Source: Streptomyces althioticus (GTDB taxonomy: Bacteria > Actinomycetota > Actinomycetes > Streptomycetales > Streptomycetaceae). Taken from it: 64,000 nucleotides of DNA. The position numbers and the translations under genes are program-made. The DNA lies in assembly GCA_014649355.1 (NCBI GenBank), contig BMSW01000005.1, forward strand, positions 124,001 to 188,000. The letters are read 5' to 3'. Shown one piece after another: positions 34,345-43,016 of the stretch (the first letter of the stretch is position 1; the number at the start of each line of letters is the position of its first letter). Under the pieces are notes generated by a model. It had not been told where the DNA came from. It did not search any database and saw only the letters and a list, made by a program, of their open reading frames with translations.

Positions 34345-34881
34345 TCAGGCCGAGATCCCGTCGATCCGTGCCAGCGCGTCGTCCGCGCCGTACGGCTGGA
34401 GGTACGGCAGCCAGCGCGGGTCGCGGTGGCCCGTGCCGATGATGCGCCAGGCCAGGCCGGTCGGCGGGGCGGGCTTGTGGCGCAGGCGCCAGCCCAGTTC
34501 GAAGAGGTGGCGGTCGGCCTTCACGTGGTTGCAGCGGCGGCAGGACGCCACCACGTTGTCCCAGACGTGCTTGCCCCCGCGGCTGCGCGGGACGACATGG
34601 TCGACGCTGGTGGCGACGCCACCGCAGTACATGCACCGGCCCCCGTCACGGGCGAACAGCGCCCTGCGGGTGAGTGGGACGGGCCCCCGGTAGGGAACCC
34701 GCACGAAACGCTTGAGCCGGACCACGCTGGGTGCGGGGACGGTGACGGTCGCGCTGTGCAGATAGGCGCCGGTCTCCTCGAGGCAGACTGCCTTGTTCTC
34801 GAGGACGAGCACGAGCGCGCGGCGGAGCGGTACGACGCCGAGCGGCTCGTACGACGCGTTGAGGACCAGGACATGCGGCAC
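34345..34881 (-). CDS. HNH endonuclease family protein
   Basis: Protein of 178 residues widely conserved in actinobacteria. The HNH core is intact: C83-x2-C86 (CMYCGG), D94-H95 (SVDHVVPRSRGG), N109 (WDNVVASC) and C114-x2-C117-N-H119 (CRRCNH), i.e. a zinc-bound beta-beta-alpha-metal nuclease. The first 60 residues (VLVLNASYEPLGVVPLRRAL) form the conserved N-terminal extension. Physiological target unknown; its near-universal presence in Streptomyces argues against a phage origin. Confidence 0.92.
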   Translation of the reverse strand: MPHVLVLNASYEPLGVVPLRRALVLVLENKAVCLEETGAYLHSATVTVPAPSVVRLKRFVRVPYRGPVPLTRRALFARDGGRCMYCGGVATSVDHVVPRSRGGKHVWDNVVASCRRCNHVKADRHLFELGWRLRHKPAPPTGLAWRIIGTGHRDPRWLPYLQPYGADDALARIDGISA

Positions 34882-35195
34882 GGACGGCCTCCTTGTACGC
34901 CGGCGGCGCGTGGCTCGCGCCGGGACGATCCGTAGTCAGTTTCCCCTCATGCCTGGTGAACGCGCCACCATGTCCCGGTAACGGGCTGGGAGTGTTTTCG
35001 ACCACACCCGGATACATCCCCAGGATCATGGCCTGTTCAAGCGCAGGTGAGCGCGGTCTCTTCTTCACACATCCCGCCGATCCGCTCACAATGCCCCGTT
35101 AGTGTGGTGGTTCTGTCCCCACCGGTGACCTGTTCGTGATCCGGCCGGTCTTGACGCCCGCACCGGGGACGGTCGTGCACCAGGAGGTACCCGCC
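34882..35195. other. 314-nt divergent region between HNH and mscS-like genes
   Basis: No gene seen. TAGTGT at 35100-35105 resembles a -10 for the channel gene, without a recognisable -35. It holds an imperfect GC inverted repeat near 34898-34924 and a CAGGAGG ribosome site at 35181-35187. Confidence 0.4.
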
Positions 35196-36281
35196 GTGTC
35201 CTTGTCAGCCGCCCTGTCGGCAGCCGACCCCTCACCGACCCCCGCGGAGACGGAGACCCCACGGGTCCCCTCGCTGCAGGACGCCCAGGAGAGCGCCACG
35301 AGCGCGGCCGGCTGGGTCGAGGAGAACTGGTCGACGTGGCTCGCCATCGGGCTGCGGGTGCTGCTCATCGTGGTGATCGCGGCGGTGCTGCGCGTGCTCG
35401 TACGGCGGGCCATCACCAAGCTGGTCGACCGCATGTCCCGCTCCGGCCAGACGCTGGAGGGCGGCGGCCTCGGAGGCCTCCTGGTCAACGCCGAGCGGCG
35501 CCGCCAGCGCTCCATGGCGATCGGCTCGGTGCTGCGCTCCGTGGCGTCGTTCCTGATCATGGGCACGGCCGCGCTGATGGTGCTGGGCACCTTCCAGATC
35601 AACCTCGCGCCGCTGCTGGCGTCGGCCGGTGTGGCCGGTGTGGCGATCGGTTTCGGCGCCCGCAACCTGGTCACGGACTTCCTCTCCGGCGTCTTCATGA
35701 TCCTGGAGGACCAGTACGGCGTCGGTGACACCGTCGACGCGGGCGTGGCCACCGGCGAGGTGATCGAGGTCGGCCTGCGGGTGACGAAGCTGCGCGGCGC
35801 CGACGGCGAGATCTGGTACGTGCGCAACGGCGAGGTCAAGCGGATAGGGAACCTCTCGCAGGGCTGGGCGACCGCCAACGTGGACGTCACGGTCCGCGCC
35901 GACGAGGACCTGGACCGGGTGAAGGCCGTGCTGAGCGACGTCGCCGAGCGGACCAGCAAGGAGGAGCCCTGGAACGAGCTCCTGTGGAGCCCGGTCGAGG
36001 TCCTCGGCCTGGACTCGGTGCTGCTGGACTCGATGGTGGTCCGGGTCTCCGCGAAGACCATGCCCGGCAAGTCGCTCACCGTGGAGCGGGAGCTGCGCTG
36101 GCGCATCAAGCGCGCCTTCGACGCCAACGGCATCCGCATCGTCGGCGGCGCCACGGCCACGGAGGACGCCCCGGCCGCCGACCCGACGGCCGGGATGGCC
36201 GCGCCGTCCGCGTACGCCAGCTCCGTCTCCCCGCAGTCGATGGCCGCGTCCCCGCTGCCGGGCCCGAACACCACGAAGTAG
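35196..36281 (+). CDS. Mechanosensitive ion channel, MscS family
   Basis: Membrane channel of 361 residues that vents solutes on osmotic downshock. Three helices are evident: about 48-72 (WLAIGLRVLLIVVIAAVLRV), 108-130, and the pore-lining stretch 136-165 (LASAGVAGVAIGFGARNLV, with the Gly/Ala packing of TM3). A cytoplasmic beta domain (LRGADGEIWYVRNGEVKRIGN) follows. GTG 35196 is chosen over GTG 35136 because AGGAGG lies 8 nt upstream. A strong terminator follows. Confidence 0.92.
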   Translation: MSLSAALSAADPSPTPAETETPRVPSLQDAQESATSAAGWVEENWSTWLAIGLRVLLIVVIAAVLRVLVRRAITKLVDRMSRSGQTLEGGGLGGLLVNAERRRQRSMAIGSVLRSVASFLIMGTAALMVLGTFQINLAPLLASAGVAGVAIGFGARNLVTDFLSGVFMILEDQYGVGDTVDAGVATGEVIEVGLRVTKLRGADGEIWYVRNGEVKRIGNLSQGWATANVDVTVRADEDLDRVKAVLSDVAERTSKEEPWNELLWSPVEVLGLDSVLLDSMVVRVSAKTMPGKSLTVERELRWRIKRAFDANGIRIVGGATATEDAPAADPTAGMAAPSAYASSVSPQSMAASPLPGPNTTK

Positions 36282-36285
36282 CCGA

Positions 36286-36327
36286 CGGGCGTCAAGGGCC
36301 CCACCGCGGCGCGGCCCTTGACGCCCG
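36286..36327 (+). terminator. Terminator hairpin after the MscS gene
   Basis: A perfect 15-bp stem (36286-36300 with 36313-36327) and 12-nt loop just after the stop. Confidence 0.75.
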
Positions 36328-36357
36328 CTCCGCACCGGCCTACCGTCCTCCCGCAAC

Positions 36358-36370
36358 AGGAAGCTTTCCT
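36358..36370. promoter_or_regulatory. Candidate ROK-regulator operator
   Basis: Inverted repeat AGGAA-GCT-TTCCT embedded in AACAGGAAGCTTTCCTAACA, an AT-rich island 23 nt before the ROK gene start. ROK repressors in Streptomyces commonly bind TTAGGAAA-TTTCCTAA-like sites, so autoregulation is likely. Confidence 0.6.
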
Positions 36371-36392
36371 AACAGTTTCTGGCGGAGGGCAG

Positions 36393-37625
36393 GTGGCGCA
36401 CCGCATGACGGGAACAGCCGGCACGCCGGGCACCCCGCGCGTCCTGCGCGCCATGAACGACCGTGCCGCCCTGGACCTCCTGCTGGAGCACGGCCCGCTG
36501 TCGCGTACCCGGATCGGCGAGCTCACCGGCCTGTCCAAGCCGACCGCCTCCCAGCTCCTGGCCCGTCTGGAGGCGGCCGGGCTGGTCCTCGCCACCGGCA
36601 CCACGGAGGGCCGCCCGGGCCCGGGCGCCCGGCTCTACGCCGTGAACCCGGCCGCCGCGTACGCCGCCGCGCTGGACGTGAACCCGCACCGGATCCGCGC
36701 GGCCGTCGCCGACGTCACCGGCCGCACCGTCGGCCGTCACGAACTGCCCACCCCGGCCCGCCGCCCCGCCGTGCCCGTCGTCCAGCAGGTCACCGACGCC
36801 CTGGACGGGGCGGTGAAGGCGGCGGGACTGACCCGCGGGGACCTCCACCGGACGGTGATAGCCACCCCGGGCGCGTTCGACCCGAACACCGGCCGCCTCC
36901 GCTACGCCTCCCATCTGCCGGGCTGGCACTCCCCCACGCTGCTGGACGAGCTGGCGGCCGCCCTGCCGACGCCGTGCGACTACGAGAACGACGTCAACCT
37001 GGTCGCCCTGGCCGAACAGCGGCTGGGCGCCGCCCGCGACCACGGCGACTTCGTCCTGCTGTGGAACCAGGAGGGCCTGGGCGCCGCCCTGGTCCTGGGC
37101 GGCCGGCTGCACCGCGGCTTCACCGGTGGCGCCGGCGAGGTCGGCTTCCTGCCGGTGCCCGGCACACCGCTGGTCCGCCAGGTCGCCGAGGCCAACAGCG
37201 GCGGCTTCCAGGAGCTGGCCGGCGCCCAGGCCGTGCCCCGCCTCGCCCGCGAGCTGGGCGTCGAGAACATCCCCGGCGGCCCGTACGCCGAGGTGGCGGC
37301 GACGCTGCTGGAGCGCGCCGCGGCCCGCCCCGACGAGGAACCGCATCGCGCGCTCCTCCACGCCTACGCCACCCGTCTGGCGACCGGCCTGGCCTCCCTG
37401 GTCTCCGTCCTCGACCCCGCGCTCGTTGTGCTGAGCGGCACCGCCCTGACCGCGGGCGGCGAGCCGCTGCGCGACCTGGTCCGGGCCGAGCTGGCGGAAC
37501 TGGCCGCCTCCCGCCCACGGCTCGTCCTCGCCGGCGTCCGTGAACACCCCGTGCTGCGCGGCGCGCTGGAGAGCGCCCTCGCGGCCACCCGCGACGAGGT
37601 CTTCGACACCTCGCGCCGCCCCTGA
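36393..37625 (+). CDS. ROK family transcriptional regulator
   Basis: Sugar-responsive repressor of 410 residues. The winged helix is at about 15-75 (LLEHGPLSRTRIGELTGLSK, then PTASQLLARLEAAGLV). The ROK sugar-kinase-like domain follows from about 85 (YAAALDVNPHRIRAAVADVTG), with GGLHRGFTGGAGEVGFLP-type phosphate/zinc loop near 240-260. The zinc cysteine motif CxCGxxGC is replaced, so it should not be an active kinase. GTG 36393 has GGAGG just upstream; ATG 36405 is possible. It leads the glycosidase/kinase genes that follow. Confidence 0.9.
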   Translation: MAHRMTGTAGTPGTPRVLRAMNDRAALDLLLEHGPLSRTRIGELTGLSKPTASQLLARLEAAGLVLATGTTEGRPGPGARLYAVNPAAAYAAALDVNPHRIRAAVADVTGRTVGRHELPTPARRPAVPVVQQVTDALDGAVKAAGLTRGDLHRTVIATPGAFDPNTGRLRYASHLPGWHSPTLLDELAAALPTPCDYENDVNLVALAEQRLGAARDHGDFVLLWNQEGLGAALVLGGRLHRGFTGGAGEVGFLPVPGTPLVRQVAEANSGGFQELAGAQAVPRLARELGVENIPGGPYAEVAATLLERAAARPDEEPHRALLHAYATRLATGLASLVSVLDPALVVLSGTALTAGGEPLRDLVRAELAELAASRPRLVLAGVREHPVLRGALESALAATRDEVFDTSRRP

Positions 37626-37685
37626 CCACGCATCCAGCAGGCGTTCGCCGAGGGCGCCGCCCTCACCGGAGACAAGGGACACCGC

Positions 37686-38942
37686 ATGAAACTCACCGTG
37701 GTCGGCGGAGGCTCGACCTACACCCCCGAACTCATCGACGGTTTCGCACGGCTGAGGGACGTCCTGCCCGTCACGGAGCTGGTCCTCACCGACCCGGCGA
37801 CGGACCGCCTGGACCTGATCGGCCCGCTCTCCCGCCGCATCTTCGCCCGCCTGGGCCACCCGGGCCGCATCACCACGACCACCGACCTGGACGCGGCGGT
37901 CGAGGGTGCCGACGCGGTCCTCCTCCAATTGCGCGTGGGCGGCCAGGCGGCGCGCCTCCAGGACGAGACGTGGCCCCTCGAATGCGGCTGCGTGGGCCAG
38001 GAGACGACCGGCGCGGGCGGCCTGGCCAAGGCGCTGCGCACGGTCCCGGTCGTGCTGGACATCGCCGACCGGGTCCGCCGCGCCAACCCGGACGCGTGGA
38101 TCATCGACTTCACCAACCCGGTGGGCATCGTGACCCGCGCCCTGCTCCGGGAGGGCCACAAGGCGCTGGGCCTGTGCAACGTGGCGATCGGCCTCCAGCG
38201 CAAGTTCGCGGCGCTCCTGGACGTGGCCCCCTCCGAGGTCCACCTGGACCACGTGGGCCTCAACCACCTCACGTGGGAAACAGCGGTCCACGTGGCCGGT
38301 GAGAACGTCCTCCCGCGCCTCCTCTCTGACCACGGCGAGAAGATCGCCGCCGACCTCCGCCTCCCCCTCCCCCTCCTCACCACGCTGGGCGTGATCCCCT
38401 CCTACTACCTCCGCTACTTCTACGCGCACGACCAAGTGGTGCGGGACATGCGCACCAAGCCCTCCCGCGCGGCAGAAGTGGCCCGCATGGAGAAGGAGTT
38501 GCTCACCCTCTACGCGGACCCGGCCCTCGACGAGAAGCCGGCCCTCCTCGCCGAGCGGGGCGGCGCGTACTACTCGGAGGCGGCGGTGGACCTGGCGGCG
38601 GCGCTCCTCCGCGACGCGGGCTCGCGGCACCAGGTGGTCAACACCCTCAACAACGGCACGCTCCCCTTCCTGCCCGACGACGCGGTGATCGAAGTCCCGG
38701 CAGCGGTCACCACGAAGGGCGCGGCCCCCCTCCCCGTGGAACCCCTCGACCCCCTCCTCACGGGCCTGATGGCGAACGTGACGGCGTACGAGGACCTGGC
38801 CCTGGAGGCTGCCCTGCACGGCGGCCGGGACCGCGTCTTCCGCGCCCTGCTCGCCCACCCCCTGATCGGCCAGTACGCGTACGCCGACCGCCTGACCGAC
38901 GACCTGATCGCGCACAACCGGGAGCACCTCACGTGGGCCTGA
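37686..38942 (+). CDS. 6-phospho-beta-glucosidase-type GH4 glycosidase
   Basis: Cytosolic NAD+/Mn2+-dependent hydrolase of 418 residues. The N-terminus LTVVGGGSTYTPELIDGFAR is the GH4 Rossmann motif; the metal ligands are the Cys of LGLCNVAIGLQRKF (about residue 167) and the His of HVGLNHLTWETAV (about 196). GH4 enzymes cleave phosphorylated disaccharides through an oxidation-elimination route. It lies 60 nt after the ROK regulator and overlaps the BadF-type kinase by 10 nt. Whether the substrate is phosphorylated here is unclear, since no PTS genes are nearby. Confidence 0.9.
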   Translation: MKLTVVGGGSTYTPELIDGFARLRDVLPVTELVLTDPATDRLDLIGPLSRRIFARLGHPGRITTTTDLDAAVEGADAVLLQLRVGGQAARLQDETWPLECGCVGQETTGAGGLAKALRTVPVVLDIADRVRRANPDAWIIDFTNPVGIVTRALLREGHKALGLCNVAIGLQRKFAALLDVAPSEVHLDHVGLNHLTWETAVHVAGENVLPRLLSDHGEKIAADLRLPLPLLTTLGVIPSYYLRYFYAHDQVVRDMRTKPSRAAEVARMEKELLTLYADPALDEKPALLAERGGAYYSEAAVDLAAALLRDAGSRHQVVNTLNNGTLPFLPDDAVIEVPAAVTTKGAAPLPVEPLDPLLTGLMANVTAYEDLALEAALHGGRDRVFRALLAHPLIGQYAYADRLTDDLIAHNREHLTWA

Positions 38943-39901
38943 CCGCAGCCGTCCTCGCCGTCGACGCGGGCAACAGCAAGACGGACGTGGCGGTGGTCGC
39001 TCCCGACGGCACGGTGCTGTCCACGGCCAGGGGAGGCGGCTTCCGCCCCCCGGCGGACGGCCTGGACAAGGCGATGGAAACCCTCACCGCAGCCGTCACA
39101 GAGGCCCTGCGCTCAGCGGGCACCCCCACCGTCTCCCACACCTCGGCCTGCCTGGCGAACGCGGACCTCCCGATCGAGGAGGAGGAACTCACCGAGGCCA
39201 TCGCATCCCGCGACTGGTCCGCCACCACCACCGTCCGCAACGACACGTTCGCCATCCTCCGCGCGGGCGTGGAGGAACCCCGGGGCGTGGCGGTCGTCTG
39301 CGGGGCGGGCATCAACTGCGTGGGCATGCGCCCCGACGGCCGTACGGCACGCTTCCCGGCCCTGGGCCGCTTCTCGGGCGACTGGGGCGGCGGCTGGGCC
39401 CTGGCCGAGGAGGCGCTGTACCACGCGGCCCGCGCGGCGGACGGCCGAGGCGAACCCACGGCCCTCTCCACCACCCTCCCCGCCCACTACGGCGTCCCCG
39501 ACATGCCCGCCCTGATCGAGGCCCTGCACCTCAACCGCATCCCGCACCACCGCCGTCACGAGGCAACTCCGGTCCTCTTCGCCACCGCATCGCACGGCGA
39601 CCCGACGGCCCGCGGCATCATCGACCACCAGGCCGCCGAGATAGTCACGATGGCGACGGTGGCCTTGACCCGCCTGGACCTCCTCACCGAAGCGACCCCG
39701 GTCCTCCTGGGAGGCAGCGTCCTGGCGGCGAACCACCCCCTCCTCACGGAGGGCATCCGCACCCGCCTCTCCGCCGCAGCCCCCAAAGCCGTACCGCACG
39801 TGGTGACGGCGCGCCCGGTCCTGGGGGCAGCGCTCCTCGGCCTGGACGACGTGGGAGCCCCCCGGGAGGCACACGACCGCCTGCGCGCGCAGTACACGTG
39901 A
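38933..39901 (+). CDS. BadF/BadG/BcrA/BcrD-type sugar kinase (N-acetylglucosamine kinase-like)
   Basis: ASKHA-fold ATPase of 322 residues. LAVDAGNSKTDVAVVAPDG is the phosphate-1 motif and VAVVCGAGINCVGMRPDG the phosphate-2/adenosine region; GGSVLAANHPLLTEGI is the C-terminal adenosine motif. Relatives phosphorylate GlcNAc, glucosamine or glucose. It starts at a GTG inside the 3' end of the GH4 gene, so expression is coupled. It could phosphorylate a monosaccharide released by that enzyme. Confidence 0.86.
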   Translation: MGLTAAVLAVDAGNSKTDVAVVAPDGTVLSTARGGGFRPPADGLDKAMETLTAAVTEALRSAGTPTVSHTSACLANADLPIEEEELTEAIASRDWSATTTVRNDTFAILRAGVEEPRGVAVVCGAGINCVGMRPDGRTARFPALGRFSGDWGGGWALAEEALYHAARAADGRGEPTALSTTLPAHYGVPDMPALIEALHLNRIPHHRRHEATPVLFATASHGDPTARGIIDHQAAEIVTMATVALTRLDLLTEATPVLLGGSVLAANHPLLTEGIRTRLSAAAPKAVPHVVTARPVLGAALLGLDDVGAPREAHDRLRAQYT

Positions 39902-40320
39902 ACGCGTCGGCCGCGTACGGCGGGAAGGGGACGGGGTGGGGGTGCCCGCCCGCAGCGGCCGGCGCGTCCGCGCCCTGAGCTGTCCGAGAAGCGCAGTCGC
40001 GCCGGACCGAGGACGGGCACCCCCACCGCGGCCCCGACCCCCCACCCACCGCAGGCGCGACAGCACCCCCACCGCACGGAACGATGCGCCGCAGGCCTCG
40101 AACCCCAGCCCCTCCCACAGGCCCGACACAACCCCACCCCCCGGGCACAACGTCCCGGAACCGAACGGATTTCCCGGGCGTGTTCCTGGGCAGGGTGGGG
40201 TGCGGCGGCCGGAACTTCCGGCCATCACGCTGCATTTGGATCAAGATCGGGCCAAGGCCGGTGCGGATGTCGCGCCCGACGGCGATACTTGCCGCGGAGG
40301 ATGACCATGGGGGAGGTCAG
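39902..40320. other. 419-nt gap with a large two-tier inverted repeat
   Basis: No gene seen. It contains the long inverted repeat listed separately at 39936-40026, then about 150 nt of C-rich low-complexity sequence (many CCCCCAC runs, 40020-40150), and the leader of the next gene with GGAGG at 40312-40316. Confidence 0.5.
39936..40026. repeat. Nested inverted repeat (structured intergenic element)
   Basis: Outer arms GTGGGGGTGCCCG (39936-39948) and CGGGCACCCCCAC (40014-40026) are a perfect 13-bp match. Inside, CCGGCGCG (39959-39966) and CGCGCCGG (39998-40005) pair over 8 bp with a 31-nt apical loop. It starts 34 nt after the sugar kinase stop. It may be a terminator, a small structured RNA, or a cruciform element. 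Confidence 0.6.
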
Positions 40321-41772
40321 ATGACACACACACCGAACGCGGGCGCGCCACCGACGCTGCCCGCGATCCCGCCCCAGCCGTCGTCCCCCACGCCCCCCGG
40401 CACCAGCACCGCCGCCCCACCCCCCGCGCCCGCCTCTCCCCCCGCACCCCCCGCCCGCCGCCGCACGGCCTTCGCCGAGGGCGTCGACCGGCTCCGCCAC
40501 GCCGCCACCACGGAACCCGGCCGTCTCCGCATCATCGGCGCGGTCCTGGCCGCCCTGGTCGTCGCGTTCGGCGCGGTCACGGCCTGGCAGATGACCGACC
40601 GGGCGGCGGCCGCCGACGCCGTCCTCACCAGCAGCCAGCCCCTCACCTCCGACGCCGCCGACATCTACCGCTCCCTCGCGGACGCGAACACCGCGGCGAG
40701 CAGCGGCTTCCTCGCGGGCGGCCAGGAGTCCGCGGCCACCCGCGACCGCTACGAACGCGACATCGCGACGGCCGCCTCGAAACTGGTGAACGCGGCGGCC
40801 AACGCGGCCCCGGGCTCCCCCTCCACGGCCACCATCACCAAGCTCAACCGCCTGCTCCCCGAGTACAAGGGCCTGGTCGAACGCGCCCGCACGTACAACC
40901 GCCAGGGCTATCCCGTGGGCGGCGCCTACCTGCGCTACGCGAACGAGAAGATGCAGCAGGAGATGCTCCCGGCCGCCCAGGACCTCTACACCATGGAGAA
41001 CGAACGCCTCCGCGCGGACTACGCGGACGCGACCCCGTACCCCTGGCCGGCGATCGCCCTGGGCCTGGCCGCCCTCGCCGCCCTCGCCTGGGTGCAGCGC
41101 CGCACGTACCTCCGCACGAACCGCGTCCTCAACCACGGCCTCGTGGCGGCGACGGCGGCGTCCACGGTCGTGCTCCTCTGGCTCACCGCCGGCCACGCCC
41201 TCGCCCGCAGTCACCTCGACGACTCCTACGACCACGGCGTCCGGTCCCTCGCCGTCCTCCACGACGCCCGCATCGCCTCCCTCAAGGCCCGCGGCAACGA
41301 GAACCTGACCCTCGTCGCCCGCGGCGCGGAGACGGTGAAGGTCGGCGACACCACGTTCGACGCGTACGACCACGACTTCACCCGTGACATCGACACCCTC
41401 GCCGAGGGCCTGGCCCACGCCCGGCGCCTCGCGGACGACGACACGGGGGCGCAGCCGGTGACCGCGGCCATGGGCAACATGACGGAGTGGAAGAAGCGTC
41501 ACGCGGCCGCCCGCGAGCAGGACGAGAACGGCAACTACCAGCAGGCGCTGGACATGGTGATCGGCGCGAAGGGCGCGACGGGCGAGTGCTTCGACGCCGT
41601 CGACAAGAACCTGGCGACGGCACTGGAGCACGAGGAGGCCGAGTTCGCGACGGCGGCCGGCGACGGCCGGGACGCGCTGACGGGCCTGCCGACGGGCGCG
41701 GCGGTCCTCGCCGTGCTGGGCGCGACCGGCGCGGTGCTGGGCATCGGCCGCAGGCTCTCGGAGTACCGATGA
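40321..41772 (+). CDS. Four-helix membrane protein, GlnX-like sensor component
   Basis: Membrane protein of 483 residues. A cytoplasmic Pro/Ala-rich N-terminus (1-48) is followed by helix 1 (about 70-90), an extracellular helical domain (91-238), helices 2 and 3 (241-259, 272-292), a second extracellular domain (293-452) and helix 4 (about 455-475). This tetraspanning layout, directly upstream of a solute-binding protein and near a PknG-type kinase, matches mycobacterial GlnX, which relays GlnH ligand binding to PknG. The two outer domains resemble four-helix chemoreceptor-type sensors. The start is the ATG after GGAGG. Assignment is from topology and context. Confidence 0.72.
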   Translation: MTHTPNAGAPPTLPAIPPQPSSPTPPGTSTAAPPPAPASPPAPPARRRTAFAEGVDRLRHAATTEPGRLRIIGAVLAALVVAFGAVTAWQMTDRAAAADAVLTSSQPLTSDAADIYRSLADANTAASSGFLAGGQESAATRDRYERDIATAASKLVNAAANAAPGSPSTATITKLNRLLPEYKGLVERARTYNRQGYPVGGAYLRYANEKMQQEMLPAAQDLYTMENERLRADYADATPYPWPAIALGLAALAALAWVQRRTYLRTNRVLNHGLVAATAASTVVLLWLTAGHALARSHLDDSYDHGVRSLAVLHDARIASLKARGNENLTLVARGAETVKVGDTTFDAYDHDFTRDIDTLAEGLAHARRLADDDTGAQPVTAAMGNMTEWKKRHAAAREQDENGNYQQALDMVIGAKGATGECFDAVDKNLATALEHEEAEFATAAGDGRDALTGLPTGAAVLAVLGATGAVLGIGRRLSEYR

Positions 41773-42884
41773 CGGGCCGGCGGACAGCACGGACGCGACG
41801 GAGGACGGAGCCGAAGGGGGCGATGACGATGCGCGTACGACACCTGCGGGCCCGCCTGAAGGGCTGGGGCGGGGTGGGTGCGATGGCGGCGGCCTGCGCC
41901 CTCGCCGTCGTGTTCGCCCTCGCCGTGACCTGCACGGGCTCGGTCGCCTCCCAGGCGGGGACACAGCCGGCGGGTCACCGCACGACGAAGGCCCTCACCG
42001 TCGACGCCGCCCGCGCGGCCGACGACTGCGAGGCCCCCGAGAAGCAGACCCTGCCCCCGTCCCGCGCCGACGGCCCGGCCATCACGGCGATCAAGAACCG
42101 CCCGGGCGAGAAGCGGAAGCTGGTCGTCGGCGTGGACCAGAACAGCTACCGCTGGGGCTACCGCGACCCGAACAGCGGCGAGTACGGCCGCCTCGAGGGC
42201 TTCGACATCGACCTGGTGCACCGCATCGCGGAGGACATCCTCGGCGACCCGGACGCGGTGCAGTTCAAGGCGATCCCGACCGACCAGCGCATACCGGCGA
42301 TCCAGGACGGCCGGGTGGACCTGGTGGTCCGCACGATGACGATCAACTGCTCGCGCCTGAAGGACGTGGCGTTCTCCGCGCCGTACTTCCGGACGGGACA
42401 GCAGGTGCTGGCGCCGAAGTCCTCCCCGGTCGAGGGCTACGACGAGACCCTCGCGAACCGCAGGATATGCACGGCGAAGGGCTCGACGGCGTACGCGAAG
42501 CTGGAGGAGGACCGCGAGAGCGGCGACCTGCCGGCGTCGACGGACATCTCCACGACCGTGCCGAACCAGCTCGACTGCCTGGTGCGGCTGCAGCTCGGCG
42601 AGGTGGACGCGGTCGTCAACGACGGCGCGCTCGCGGCGAGTCAGGCCGCGCAGGATCCGACCGTGGAGCTCAAGGGCGAGGCGTTCACGACCGAGTACTA
42701 CGGCGTGGCGATGAAGAAGGACGCGGACGACCTGGTGCGCCGGGTCAACCAGATCCTGGTGGACTTCCGGCAGGACACCGCGACCGGCTGGCAGGCGTCG
42801 TACACGAAGTGGCTGTCCGCCACGATGGACGACGACCCGTCCGCGTCGAGGCCCCCGGCCCCGGAGTACCTGCGCCGCAGCTGA
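41769..42884 (+). CDS. Family-3 extracellular amino acid-binding protein, GlnH-like
   Basis: Exported binding protein of 371 residues from the ATGA overlap with the preceding gene; an internal ATG at 41829, 8 nt after GGGGG, is an equally good start just before the signal sequence (GAMAAACALAVVFALAVTC, with a near-lipobox at the Cys). The SBP_bac_3 fold is clear: KRKLVVGVDQNSYRWGYRDP, EGFDIDLVHRIAEDILGD, DGRVDLVVRTMTINCSRLKD, VAFSAPYFRTGQQVLAPK. Ligands of this family are polar amino acids such as glutamate, glutamine and aspartate. There is no ABC permease or ATPase, so it is a sensor, as GlnH is for PknG. Confidence 0.86.
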   Translation: MTGRRTARTRRRTEPKGAMTMRVRHLRARLKGWGGVGAMAAACALAVVFALAVTCTGSVASQAGTQPAGHRTTKALTVDAARAADDCEAPEKQTLPPSRADGPAITAIKNRPGEKRKLVVGVDQNSYRWGYRDPNSGEYGRLEGFDIDLVHRIAEDILGDPDAVQFKAIPTDQRIPAIQDGRVDLVVRTMTINCSRLKDVAFSAPYFRTGQQVLAPKSSPVEGYDETLANRRICTAKGSTAYAKLEEDRESGDLPASTDISTTVPNQLDCLVRLQLGEVDAVVNDGALAASQAAQDPTVELKGEAFTTEYYGVAMKKDADDLVRRVNQILVDFRQDTATGWQASYTKWLSATMDDDPSASRPPAPEYLRRS

Positions 42885-42922
42885 CCATCCGCGCCGGCCC
42901 GTGAGCGGTCCGGACCCGAACT

Positions 42923-42968
<46 letters not shown>

Positions 42969-43016
42969 CCGACTCCGAACCGATTCCCCGAATTCCCCCG
43001 CAGCGAAAGGTGATCG

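Noticed and set aside
35099..36604. 501-codon minus-strand open frame over the MscS gene
   Set aside because: Ser/Arg/Thr-rich shadow of a conserved channel gene.
36369..38927. 852-codon open frame on the minus strand across the ROK and GH4 genes
   Set aside because: Spans two well-supported genes and shows no domain; a high-GC shadow.
39744..40320. Possible small genes in the C-rich gap before the GlnX-like gene
   Set aside because: Translations are Pro/Arg/His low complexity, lack ribosome sites, and the region holds a large inverted repeat.
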